NCBI RefSeq assembly: GCF_021462225.1
Contig: NC_061815.1
Location: forward strand, 51,712,873-51,776,872
Reading direction: 5' to 3'
DNA from: Girardinichthys multiradiatus
Taxonomy: Eukaryota; Chordata; Actinopteri; Cyprinodontiformes; Goodeidae
Length of the DNA: 64,000 nucleotides
A program made the translations under genes and the position numbers. Shown in pieces: positions 22,116 through 33,700 of this stretch. Position 1 is the first letter of the stretch. Each line of letters begins with the position of its first letter. The notes beneath the pieces are model-generated. The model was given only the letters and a program-made list of their open reading frames with translations. It was not told where the DNA came from and made no database searches.

Positions 22116-25100
22116 ATGAAGGACCCGACCATCGCGACCACATCCACCTCTGGTACCGGAGAGGTGGTCCTCAGCAGTCAGTTCGGTTCCGAGGAGGACC
22201 CGTTTGCAGAATACATGTGGATGGAGAACGAGGAGGAGTTCAACAGGCAGGTGAGCAGCTGAGAACCAGTGTTTCCAACCCACTATGCTGGTTCCGTCCT
22301 GATACGGTCAGCTGATTAAGGTTCTGAAGGGATTTGGGAGCACCAGCAAAAATTCAGAGACCTAGTTAAGCTCACAGTAACCTGGGATCTGATCCAGAAC
22401 CATTCAGTCCAGAACCGTCTACAGTGTCCCTTTGGAAAGTTCCCTAACTAATTTGCCTAAAATGTTCCAGACGTTTGATGACTGCAAAAGTTCTGGATCT
22501 GGTTTTTACCAGGGTCCAGTTAGAACCTCCTACTGACCAGGAATTCTTGCTTGTTGTATTGTTTTTATTTTACGGTATTTCAGTTGAGTTTCTAAACTAA
22601 GAATCCAAAACAACTTTACCAGAGGTCCAGTTCATGTCCAGAACCTACTAAAATCCAAACATTACAGTTGGGTTCTGCTGAATATAAAGTTAGGGATTGA
22701 ACTGATATCTATATCTGATATTAATACCGGTGTTACAGCTAAGAACCGATATTATATTTCTCTGCTCTTTAGACAAACATGACCTAACCTTGCTTCAGGT
22801 AAACTTCCCACAATCCTGTGCTGCGTCACTGTCACATGACCAAACAAATAGCACATGACCTGGGGGTTCCTTGATGTGAATGCTTTGGATAAATCAGAAT
22901 CAGAATCAGAATCAGAAAAGCTTTATTGCCAAGTACGTTTTTGGACATACAAGGAATTTGTTTTGGCGTAGTCGGTGCAATACAATACAAATTAAACAGT
23001 ATAAACATATCTACAATATAATATTAATATATGTGCACAGTTTTAAGTGAGTGAGAGTAAATATAGAGCAGTATAAGATGCAAGAGCAATACAACAGTGC
23101 AGTCGCAACATGTTGATCCCAACTCAGACCAGCAGATGGTGATCTGTGAGTATCTTCTGAGTGAAGGTTCAACAGGAAGCAGAACTTCTCATTAGGACCT
23201 GCAGCTCCTCTCAGAGCCCAGACTCTGCTGCTTAATGTGGAACGATGACTGAGGGCAAATTCCCATCTGGAAGCATTCAGTCGGCCCACATTGTTCCTGA
23301 ACTCCTCCCGGCAGCGTGTGATCAGACCCGAAGAACTTCAGCTGGAACTCAGCTCGGAGGAGGCCCACTTTACCTGCTGATGGTTCAGGAAGAGGAAGAA
23401 ACTGAGTGAGGCCTCATGTCGAAGCTACTGGCTGAAGGTGACTCACAGCTGCTGAACCCACCACCTGAAGATCTGAATAGATCTCTGGGTTCGTCCCAGT
23501 TACTGGTCCCCCTGGATAAAGATGGATAAAAAGGCTTAAAATAAGTTCCTCTTTGTGTTGCAGCAGCATAATGTCACACTGAACAATCCATCCATTTTGG
23601 ACACCCGATTCTTCTGTGTCCAAAAGACGACGTCCATTTCGTTCAGTCAGTGGTGGGAAAAAAAATCAATGATAGGAAATTCTTGTTTTTAACAAGATCC
23701 CTAACTGAATCTTTGACCATCAGGGCACTCAGGTTCTGCAGCAGGACAATGATCCGAAGCTCACTGGCAAGCCCACATCTGATTGGCTTAAAAAAGCAAA
23801 ATAAAGATTTTGCAGTGGCCTAATCAAATTCCAGATTTGTATCGGATGTAGATGCTGTAGCATGGCATTAAACAGGCCGTTCCTGCAGGAAATTAAATAA
23901 ATCAGTTCAGCAAAGCAGAGTGGGTCAAAGTTCCTCCACAATGATGTTAGGGTCTCATTACCTGATGACAGCTGCTGCTGCACAAGGAGGAACGACCACT
24001 TATTGGGTACTCGTACTCGTACTCGTCGTCTTCCGCTTATCCGGGACCGGGTCGCGGGGCCAGCAGACTCAACAGAGACGCCCAGACGTCCCTCTCCCCA
24101 GACATCTCCTCCAGCTCCTCCAGGGGGAGCCCAAGGCGTTCCCAGGCCAGCCGAGAGACATAGTCCCTCCAGCGTGTCCTGGGCCTCCTCCCGGTGGGAC
24201 GTGCCTGGAACACCTCCAGAGGAAGGCGTCCAGGAGGCATCCGGTATAGATGCCCGAGCCACCTCAACTGGCTCCTCTCGATGTGGAGGAGCAGCGGCTC
24301 TACTCCGAGCCCCTCCCAGATGGCCGAGCTCCTCACCCTATCTCTAAGGGAGTGCCCGGCCACCCTACGGAGGAAACTCATTTCAGCCGCTTGTATCCGT
24401 GATCTCGTTCTTTCGGTCATGACCCAAAGTTCATGACCATAGGTGAGGATAGGAACGTAGACCGACCAGTAAATTGAGAGCTTTGCTTTTCGGCTCAGCT
24501 CTCTCTTCACCACAACGGACCGGCACAGCGCCCCCATTACTGCGGCAGCCGCACCGATCCGTCTGTCGATCTCCCGCTCCATTCTTCCCTCACTTGTGAA
24601 CAAGACCCAAGTCCATAAAAGTTATGAACAGGACCGGTGACAAAGGGCAGCCCTGCCGGAGTCCAACATGCACCGGGAACAGGTCCGACTTAGTGCCGGC
24701 AATGCGGACCAAACTCCTGCTCCGCTTGTACAGAGACCAGATGGCCCCTAATAAAGGGCCCCCGATTCCATACTCCTGGAGCACCCCCCACAGGGCATCA
24801 TGAGGGACACAGTCGAATGCCTTCTCCAGGTCCACAAAACACATGTGAACCGGTTGGACAAACTCCCATGAACCCTCGAGTACCCTGTAGAGGGTATAGA
24901 GCTGGTCCAGTGTTCCACGGCCGGGACGAAAACCACACTGTTCCTCCTGAAGCCGAGGTTCGACTATCGGCCGGACTCTCCTCTCCAATACCCTGGCGTA
25001 GGCCTTACCAGGGAGGCTGAGGAGTGTGATCCCCCTGTAGTTGGAACACACCCTCCGGTCACCCTTCTTATAAAGGGGGACCACCACCCCAGTCTGCCAG

Positions 25101-25995
25101 TCCAGAGGCACTGTCCCCGACCGCCACGCAATGTTGAAGAGGCGTGTCAACCATGACAGCCCTACAACATCCAGAGACTTGAGGTACTCAGGGCGGATCT
25201 CATCCACCCCCGAAGCCTTGCCACCACGGAGCTTTTTAACCACCTCGGTGACTTCAGCCTGGGTGATGAAAGAGTCCAACCCCGAGTCCCCAGCCTTTGT
25301 TTCCACCAGGGAATGCGTGATGGCAGGATTGAAGAGATCCTCGAAGTATTCCTTCCACCGCCACTATAAACGGTGTTGGCAAAGCACTGCTTCCCCTTCC
25401 TGAGGCGCCGGACGGTTTGCCAGAATTTACTCCCTAAACTTATTGGGTTTAGGGAGTAAATACATTTTCTCAGTGAAGTAGGTTAAAGCTGAGCCGACCA
25501 GATGAATAGAGACCAGTCTCTAACTCTGATTCTGAAGCATTTATGTTGTCATTTTAGGCCCTTTGAGTTTAAAACCATTTTCCTTCGTTGTAGCTTCATC
25601 CCAGTCTCTCTCTCTGTGCTTCTGTATGTTTATGTGTCTGCAGGTGGAGGAGGAGTTGTGGGAGGAGGAGTTCATCGAGCACTGCTTCCAGGAGATGCTG
25701 GATGAGGAGGACCAGTGGGAATGGTTCATACCATCCAGAGACCTCCCGCCTGGGAGCGTGGGTCAGCTGCAGGAGCAGATCGGCCTCCTTGTTCTGGACC
25801 CAGACATGCACGCTGAGGCCTCTGACCTGGAAGTGGTCGTAAGATTACCCAATCAGGAGCCGGGAAACCTGTGATTCCTTTAGGGCTGCCTCCTGTTCCT
25901 GACTGCTTCTCCTCCTTTTCCTCCTACAGATGAGGAGCAGCCTGAACCCAAATGCCAAGGAGTTCACCCCAGGTATCCAGAAGCACAACCTGTGA
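22116..25995 (+). CDS. paip2: Polyadenylate-binding protein-interacting protein 2
   Basis: Three coding exons with consensus splice sites, 22116-22250, 25644-25838 and 25930-25995, give 131 residues (human PAIP2 has 127). Residues 27-69 contain the PABP RRM-binding PAM1 region ([19 protein letters not shown], then [18 protein letters not shown] and [10 protein letters not shown]). Residues about 114-125 are the PAM2 motif ([12 protein letters not shown]), which binds the MLLE domain of PABP. Paip2 displaces PABP from poly(A) and represses translation in the cytoplasm. The WEEEFIE block and N-terminal MKDP identify paip2 rather than paip2b. The start ATG lies four bases after the acceptor. Intron 2 (22251-25643) is enlarged by transposons. 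Confidence 0.95.
22893..23060 (-). mobile_element. LINE 3' end, Rex1-like, in paip2 intron 2
   Basis: On the plus strand a (TCAGAA)n run is followed by AAGCTTTATTGCCAAGTACG and AAGGAATTTGTTTTGG. On the minus strand this is the 3' end and simple tail of a non-LTR element of a type abundant in fishes (Rex1/Babar-like). Only the 3' end is evident and the extent beyond 23060 is uncertain. Confidence 0.45.
23640..23997 (+). mobile_element. Tc1-like relic, left part (split by a LINE)
   Basis: This matches the end of a different Tc1/mariner family: a degraded CAGGACAATGATCC region corresponding to the second catalytic aspartate, then sequence leading to CACTTATTGGGT and the terminal TAGGGAGTAAATAC. 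The element is interrupted by the LINE at 24009-25437 and resumes at about 25449. The reading frame is destroyed. Confidence 0.65.
24009..25437 (-). mobile_element. RTE-like LINE, truncated and internally deleted, with target-site duplication
   Basis: The element is bounded by an 11-bp direct repeat ACTTATTGGGT at 23998-24008 and 25438-25448. On the minus strand a 238-codon frame (25306-24590) has RT blocks [27 protein letters not shown] and [10 protein letters not shown] second frame (24603-24037) covers the region after RT ([10 protein letters not shown] to [20 protein letters not shown]). The two overlap in different frames at 24590-24603, and the part that should carry the catalytic (F/Y)ADD box is deleted there. 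The 3' tail is a short GAGTAC repeat at 24009-24027. The endonuclease is absent. It lies antisense in intron 2 of paip2. Confidence 0.85.
25449..25490 (+). mobile_element. Tc1-like relic, right part
   Basis: The sequence TTAGGGAGTAAATACATTTT continues the Tc1 relic interrupted at 23997, on the far side of the LINE insertion. Confidence 0.5.
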
Positions 25996-27145
25996 CCCAG
26001 CCCCTCTTGCCCAGTCTGCTGACATCATCAACTGGATGTCTGCTGTATTTTCAGCCGCCACTCGAACCTTCAGCCTCACGTGTTGCCAAAGTTCTGCTGT
26101 CGCCTCACATTTGTTCTGACAAAGTTTACGTCTGCTGCCTCACCTATGTGGACACCTGAGTGGACATCTAGGTGGACACCTGAGTGGACATCTAGGTGGA
26201 CATCTGAGTGGACATCTAGGTGGACACCTGAGTGGACATCTAGGTGGACACCTGAGTGGACATCTAGGTGGACATCTGAGTGGACATCTAGGTGGACACC
26301 TGAGTGGACATCTAGGTGGACATCTGAGTGGACATCTAGGTGGACATCTGAGTGGACATCTAGGTGGACACCTGAGTGGACATCTAGGTGGACATCTGAG
26401 TGGACATCTAGGTGGACATCTGAGTGGACATCTAGGTGGACACCTGAGTGGACATCTAGGTGGACATCTGAGTGGACATCTAGGTGGACACCTGAGTGGA
26501 CATCTAGGTGGACACCTGAGTGGACATCTGAGTGGACATCTAGGTGGACACCTGAGTGGACATCTAGGTGGACACCTGAGTGGACATCTAGGTGGACATT
26601 TGTCTGTCTGCTGTGTGTCTGAGGAAATCTTCTGAATGTAAACCAGCTTCTTCCTGTTTCTTTCATCTTCTTTGTAATTTCAGCTTTTTTTCTTCTGAAC
26701 TCTTAGAATCCACCTATAGGTCTAAAACATCAGAACCTGAAGATCATCACAGCTTATCTTCTTCAGACCTGGTCTGATCGAGTCTCATTTGGTCCAAGTT
26801 CACTATGTTCTGGTCTGCCCCACTGTGATCCAGTCTGATCTGGTAACATGTGGTCTGACCTGGACAAATCCAATCTGATCGGAACCAGTCTGATCAGGTT
26901 TGAATTAGTCTGGTCTGATCAGACTCCGGTATGATCTGTTTGACCCGTCTGACCCGGTTCTGTCAGTGTGATGTTTTTTTTTTCTTGTTTTTTCCCAGAA
27001 TCCTCAGTGTTTGTAATTGTCGCTCTGCTGCTTTATTTCCTGACGACTTTAAACTTTTTCTAAACGCACACAATGTACTGTAAAAAAAGATGTAAAAAAA
27101 TCTATTTTTTCTTAAAGTAGTTCAAATAAATGTTTATTGAGAAAA
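25996..27145 (+). other. paip2: paip2 3'UTR with polyadenylation signal
   Basis: From the TGA at 25993-25995 to just past AATAAA at 27125-27130. The last 150 bases are T/A-rich with GT-rich sequence after the signal. It contains the 12-bp minisatellite. The distal end is inferred from the first convincing polyadenylation signal. Confidence 0.6.
26148..26600 (+). repeat. 12-bp minisatellite (24-bp dimers) in the paip2 3'UTR
   Basis: About 38 tandem copies of GTGGACATCTAG / GTGGACACCTGA / GTGGACATCTGA, mostly alternating to form 24-bp dimers with no out-of-phase indel. Because 12 is a multiple of 3, one frame on each strand stays open (WTPE/WTSR repeats on the plus strand, DVHS/GVHL on the minus strand). 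These are most likely by-products. Confidence 0.95.
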
Positions 27146-28379
27146 AGCGTCTCAGCCTGGTTTTATCGGGGGGGGTTCATTCTCAGCTGTTTGGATTTGA
27201 ACCATTTTAAGAACATGCTGTAGTTTCTATCAGAGCAGGTTGAACTTTGACTCCTCAGTGTTATGGGCCCAGTTTAATTTGGGTTTTACTGCAGCCAGAA
27301 CCCAAAGGATCTTATGTTTTCTGCAGCTTCAGGTCACATTGTTGTAAAACTGTTCCAACATCACTTTGTATCTAAGAAAAAGGTCCAGCAAGCTGCAGGA
27401 CTGTCTCCTCCTGAGGAGGGTGCTAAAGAATTATGTTACCACCAGTTCGGAGCTTGCGTCAACACTGGCAGCAGGTAGGTTTGAGAGTATAGGTGCAGTC
27501 ATAACATGGAAATAAACTAGAAACTAAACTAAGTCCGATTCAAGGATTACATGACAAATATCTGCAACACGCTGCATGTCCAAGGCCACTGAGTGGGGTA
27601 GTTTGTCTAAACCGATAAAGACGCATCATATTAATATTCTTCAGTCGGTGTTCACCCAGTTGTTGCTCTGTAAAGCTGCTCATCATTGACCAACAAGGAG
27701 CTTAGACTGATTTTCTTAATCAGACATATTTAGTATTTGCTTTTCTAACCTTTAAAGTGGCATCTACCACCAGGTGAAAAGTTATTACCCCCAAAGGGGG
27801 GGCATTGTGTAGGATGGGGGTCATTAGGAATACAAAAGACATATGGGTCTGGACTACTGATGAGGCATTCAGGAACACAGTCCTCTGTATGAGAAAGCAG
27901 CTCTCTAGAGACTGTTTTTAGTTTTCAACTCTGCAGAAATGTTTATTTCAGGAAAAGCTAAAATACAGATGAAAATAGTTTGAATTCAAACTGTGGTTTA
28001 ATCATTCAAACAGGCGCTTTTTCATCAGAGAAAACTAGTTTTTCTTTGTTTAATCTGATGTTAATGTTTTTTTCCCCAAGTTTCAGTTATTTGGGCTAAT
28101 AGGAGACAGAAATGGTCTATGTGCAGTTTTCACTGCTGCCCAGCAGAGGGCAGTGGTGTTTGTTCTGAAAGATGTTTTTCTTCCCATTCAGTGATCCACC
28201 AATGACCCTCAGTCCAACAGGCTGAACATCTGCATGCATCTGATTTTCTGTTAAATGTCTTGTTCAATCATTTAAAATCGTTCATGTTTTAGTTTTAACT
28301 TTTACGGAGTTCCGTTTGTTTTGGGTCCAGTCCTACTGGGATCAAGGTTTCAGCAGCTTTACACTCAAACCCTCACAGT
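27146..28379. other. Spacer downstream of paip2, nothing recognised
   Basis: This is AT-rich sequence with no coding frame, RNA gene or clear repeat that I recognise. Confidence 0.45.
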
Positions 28380-30511
28380 TTGTTAAATTTTTGCATATTT
28401 TGCTGTGTAATAGATCTGCCGTGTTTAGGCTGGATTGTAGATCCAGACTTTCATGTCACATCCACTCTGGAGGTGGCTGCTGTAGTATCATCATGCATGG
28501 TCAGGACCAAAGGAGTGAGATTTAAACCAGCGCTAGGCTGGTTTAAATCTTATCTGTCTGACAGATTCCAGTTTGTTCATGTAAATGATAAATCATCTTT
28601 AAACTCCAGGGTTAATTGTGGAGTACCACAGGGTTCAGTACTTGGGCCAATTCTCTTTACTATATATATGCTTCCAATAGGTCAAATTATCAGGCAGCAT
28701 AGGATAAATTTTCACTGTTACGCTGATGATACTCAGCTTTACTTATCCATAAATCCTGATGAGCCCAACCAGTTAGATAGACTACAAGCATGTCTTGAAG
28801 ACATAAAAATTTGGATGACTTTAAATTTTCTGCTTCTAAATTCAGACAAAACAGAAGTTGTCGTCTTTGGACCGGAGTCTTTAAAAAAGAAACTGCTTAG
28901 TCAATCACTTAACCTGGATGGCATTAAATTGACCTCTGATAATAAAGTAAAAAACCTTGGTGTTAACTTTGATTAGGACATGTCATTTAAATCCCAAATT
29001 AAACAGGTTTCTATGATTTCCTTCTTTCACCTCCAGAACATTGCCAAAATTAGAAATATCCTGTCCAGGAGTGATGCTGAAAAACTAGTCCATGCATTTG
29101 TTACTTCAAGGCTGGACTATTGTAATTCTTTACTATCAGGATGTCCACAAAATGCAGTTAAAAGCCTTCAGCTGATTCAAAATGCTGCAGCAAGAGTTCT
29201 GATGAAAATTAAAAAGAGAGACCATATTTCTCCTATTTTAGCTTCCCTTCATTGGCTCCCTGTTAAATCCAGAATAGAATTTAAAATTCTCCTCCTCACA
29301 TATAAAGCCCTTAATGATCTAGCTCCATCATACATCAGAGATCTGATTGGTCCATATGTTCCTAACAGAGCACTTTGTTCTCAGACTGCAGGTTTACTGG
29401 TGGTTCCTAGAGTCTCTAGAAGTAGAATGGGAGGCAGATCCTTTAGTTATCAGGTTCCTCTCCTGTGGAACCAGCTCCCAGTTTTAGTCCGTGAGGCAGA
29501 CACCCTGTCTACTTTTAAGGCTAGGCTTAAAACTTTCCTTTTTGATAAAGCTTATAGTTAGAGTGGCTTAGTTTATCCTGAGCTATCTCTGTAGTTATGC
29601 TGCTATAGGCTTAGGCTGCTGGAGGACATAATGACCACTTTCACCCTCTCTGCTACATTCTCATACTACTCTCTAATTTTGCATTATTTGCTGATATTTC
29701 AGCTTTTAACTTTATGTTCTCTCTCTTTTCTCTTCCTAGAAGCTACACCTGGCCTGACTCTGTGTCTACCTGTGACACCTTTCTGGAGAGGGGCATCGTC
29801 CAAGCTTCTGCTGGCAACAACTTAATGCTCACCTTCTACAGATGATCCACATGACCCTGTCTTTCAGTGTTTAACCCTTTCTCTCTCCTAGACATGGCTA
29901 CTGACTGAGCTTCTACTGTAACTAACTCTATGTTCTCTCTTTCAGACTCTAACCTTGAAAACTGGCTCAGAGTTTATCTGTTCTTTCTTTCTAGATGAAA
30001 CGACTAAAGGAGCTACATCCATTAACATTTACTTTTCCTTCCCATAGAAAGTACTCCTGGATCAGTGCTTCTTTTGTTCTCTTTGTGTCTCTGCTCTGTT
30101 CTCTCAAACCTCCAGTCGGTCGTGGCAGATGGCCGCTCACACTGGTTCTGGTTCTGCTGGAGGTTTCTTCCTGTTAAAAGGGAGTTTTTCCTCTCCACTG
30201 TTGCTACATGCATGCTCAGTATGAGGGATTGCTGCAAAGTCAACCCCAGTGACTGTCCACTGTCTCTACATGCTCATCCAGGAGGAGTGAATGCTGCAAG
30301 TCACTGACTGGATGCAATCTGCTGGGTTTCCTTAGATAGAAAAACTTTTTATCCAATTTGAATAAATAACTGAATCTGACTGAACTGTTCAATGATTAGT
30401 TATTAATTGGAATGTATGAACCTGACTGTTGTGAAGAACCTTGAGACGACATGTGTTGTGAATTGGTGCTATATAAATAAACTGAATTGAGTTGAATTGA
30501 ATTGAATTGAA
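28380..30511 (+). mobile_element. L2-type LINE, 5'-truncated, with long 3'UTR and simple tail
   Basis: The plus strand has an RT/C-terminal frame (28.4-29.56 kb), then about 950 bp of 3'UTR with CTGTTAAAAGGGAGTTTTTC and TGGTGCTATATAAATAAACT, ending in a (GAATT)n tail at about 30484-30511. These are hallmarks of L2/Maui-type LINEs of fish. The endonuclease region is missing. A related, more decayed fragment follows at 30,512-30,735. Confidence 0.85.
28500..29561 (+). pseudogene. L2 reverse transcriptase and C-terminal region, one in-frame stop
   Basis: The frame runs from LGWFKSYLSDRFQF through GVPQGSVLGPILFTIYM and the catalytic CYADDTQLY, then LNSDKTEVVVFG. It is interrupted by TAG at 28974-28976, just after NLGVNFD. 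It resumes in the same frame with MSFKSQIKQ, DYCNSLLSGCP, QNAAARVLM and LHWLPVKSRIEFKILLL and ends at 29561. Apart from the stop the RT core is well kept. The 5' half of the ORF2-type protein is absent. Confidence 0.85.
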
Positions 30512-30735
30512 TGCTGCAGTCAGTGTCTGCTAGCTTTCCTTTCATAGAAACATTACTACAGTTTGAATAAAATAACTGAACGTGACTGAATTGTTTGATA
30601 ACTAGGACCAACTTGTACGTGATTGACTTAGAATCTGTCTGCATGACTGGATGGTAATATGTTTCTGGATAAATTGGATCTGTTTGTCTATAAAGGATCT
30701 TGAGATGACATTTGTATTAGACTTTATTCCAAAAA

Positions 30736-33700
30736 CCTTCCTGATGGTCAGTGACTCTGCAGAGATTTTAGGTTCAGAAAACAAAGCAACCACCTGCTAT
30801 AACAAATATTCAGCTTTTGTTTTCCAAGTTCGTCCATCTGTTCATAATTAATGGGGACAAAAACAGACAAACAAGTAGGACGACTGTCCAGGCAGGAACA
30901 GTTCAAACATCTTTTCTTTCAGAGGAGAAAATAATATATCTGCCTTACAGCAAGTCGCAAATACCTTTATTCTGAGGTTCAGTGAATGCACCATTGAGGT
31001 GGAGACAAAGATGATGAGAAGAACAGCTTGAATCACTAATGGAGAGACCTGTGCTTCTTGTGACAGGTCTGAGCCAAAGTGTGTCTGCCACCAGCAGGAG
31101 GCAGCAGAATGCAAGACCAGTAGAGCTGAAGCGAGATTCGGATTCATCTATAAGGAACCCCAGGAATAATGTCTCTTTGTAGGCCTCTGGGCCATATTTC
31201 AGCTGCACCCTCCTTTGTAGGCCAACGGTTTAGGCTCAGACCCCAGCTTCGCATGCTGATAAGGAGGCGGGGCCTCAGGGGCTCTACAGGTCACACAGAG
31301 CTGCCTGAAGCTGATTGCTCGGAGGGGAGATGTTGGAGAATGTGCTGCAGCTACAGATGTCTGCAAAGAGACCGCAGGTCATGACCCCTGTCATGACCTG
31401 ACAGGGGTCCCCTAACCCTAACCCCCTCCCCACTGGATCTCATCATCACCTTCACCACCACCATGATCATCAACAGGATCAGAGGCTGGGCGTCCTGCAC
31501 GCAGCCTCATTGTTCCTCTGAGGACAGCAGGAGAACATGTCAGAATGGTGAGAAGCTCTAAAGCTGCTCACAGTTCAGAGCAATTCATATCTCTGATAAG
31601 ACCTTCAGAGGTCTGATTCAGGCTCATAAAACTGTCAGCTCTGGTTCATGGTCTTCATGGACTTCTTGGTCCATCACACAACCAGGCTGTGCAGTTTCTA
31701 ACATGGTTCCACTGCATCAGACTGTCTCCACTGAACTCCAACATCCTTTAGCTGTCTTAAGGAGAGATTCTGCTGGTATGTTGGTCATAAGACTGGAGTT
31801 CCTGTTTATAGACATCTGAGATGTGCTCCCTGCAGTCCCCCTTTAAAACATTAGGTGGAGCACTGGAGAAGTAAAACTGATACAGAACCATGTCTACATG
31901 CACAAACAGTTTGAATTGTTTCATTTGATTGGGAATCAGATAAATTATATTTTAATCTGAGATAATTACAGTTCAATGCACCATTTTGGACGAGCCCTTT
32001 CAGCTACTCCCTCATTCAGGGGTCGCTACAGCAGGTCAGTCCTTCCGGATCCCGAATCTAACACCCACAAATAAAGTGGGAATGCGGGGAACATTTCTGT
32101 GAACAGTTTAGGTTTTATTCTCTGCACTGGGTGTATAAACGTATTTAAAGCAGACCATAATCAGTGCCGCTATTGCACAACGGCAAAAAACCCCAAACTC
32201 ATCAAATCAACCCAGCAAACTGGAAACCAGAGCTGAGACACATAGATGCTTTTATTTTGGAAATTTGTTTCTATACAAAAGAAAAAATTAAATCTTATTG
32301 TTTGTAGTGAAACTTTTCAAGAATATGGAGTTAATTTTCTCTGTTCTGAAAACATTTAGAGTACAACTCCAGCTAATGTCTGAGTACTGACTACTGATGT
32401 AGTTCACGACACACCATCACCTTCCTCCTCCTCCTCCTCCTCCTCTTGCAGCCCTGCAGCTTTCAGATGCAAACGAAGCAGACATATGGAGAGGAGGTGT
32501 CTCTGCTGTGGCCCTCCTAAAGATTCAGATTGTATGACAAATCACGTCCCGGACCGCTCGGCCTCCACCTCCCTGCCCAGCGCCCCGGCCTCCTCCCTGT
32601 CCTCCACCACACCCCCAGACGACAGCTTCATTAGCCTGAAAGAAGAGAGTTTTCACAGCTTTGTCGAGTCAAGACTCACAACTCCTTTCCTTCTCAATTA
32701 CTCCTTTGTTGCAGCAGGTTCCAGTTATTGCTCTCCAAACCATATGGCCTCCTCTCTGAGCTCCACAAGCGAACCTCATTCAGCTGCAGAGACACGTCTG
32801 TTTAGGACAGTTTACAGTTTTCCATCACTTTCCTCAGACTGCAAATAATTAAAACTGTTTAATGTGCAGCTAGCTGGTTGATCTTTTCATGTTCTCAAAC
32901 AAAAGCCTGTTAGAGACCATGCGACTTCCTGCTCTGCTGGTTTTCTCAAAGCGCAACACAAAAAGCTGGAGAACAAAAGTTGTTTCTCTAAAGGTTCCTC
33001 ACTGTGGAGCTATGTCACCCAGCAGAACATCTGAAGCTCCCTGAGGTCCAGCAGAAAAAATAACCTTTTACTCTGCAATGTTCACATTCTTACCATTCCT
33101 ACCATGTCATGAAGGGTTGCAGGTGTATAAGGTGTCCATCACTATGAGCTTGTCTCCAACACTGAAGACATGTCAGGACTGCAGAAGGCAGCCGTACTCT
33201 CCTTCTTCTCTGCCAAGCCTTTGGTTTTCCATTGTCTTGGTGAAACCTCCAAGGATGTTTTGAGAGAAGATGTGGTCCAGAAGGCAGCAGATGTTGCTCT
33301 AACATCTCTGCATTAATGCTGCCGTCACAGAAGACAAAATTAGTTTTTTTCATGATCTCCTGCTGTTCCTTGAACCATTGTTCTCCTGCAGAACCCAAAT
33401 GTTGTTAAGCTTAAGGTAATAAACTAATGGCTGGACATTCTCCTCCATGATCTTCAACTAGAGAGCAGGCTACTTCATGTTGTCAGACAGGTTCTGTTTA
33501 ACCTGTTTCATTATGCAAGCCTGGTAGTAATCAGGCCTGGATGTTGCTAGTGAAACATAACTAAACAATGTGTTTAATGCATAATTGAACTGTTTTCACA
33601 TAGTGGCTTTAGAGCTTTTTCCCTTAATAAATAAAATCTTATTTAAAAACTGCTTTCTGTATTTCCTCAGGTTATCTTTGTCTGTTTATTGACTGAAATA

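Noticed and set aside
23729..24262. 177-codon minus-strand ORF in paip2 intron 2
   Set aside because: It runs across the junction of the LINE and the Tc1 relic in frames unrelated to either protein.
26076..26666. 180-196-codon frames across the 12-bp repeat
   Set aside because: The period is a multiple of 3, so open frames arise automatically. The location in the paip2 3'UTR argues against coding.
32486..32848. 120-codon Ser/Thr-rich plus-strand ORF
   Set aside because: Low-complexity composition, no recognisable domain, no splice or promoter support. It could be revisited if transcripts exist.
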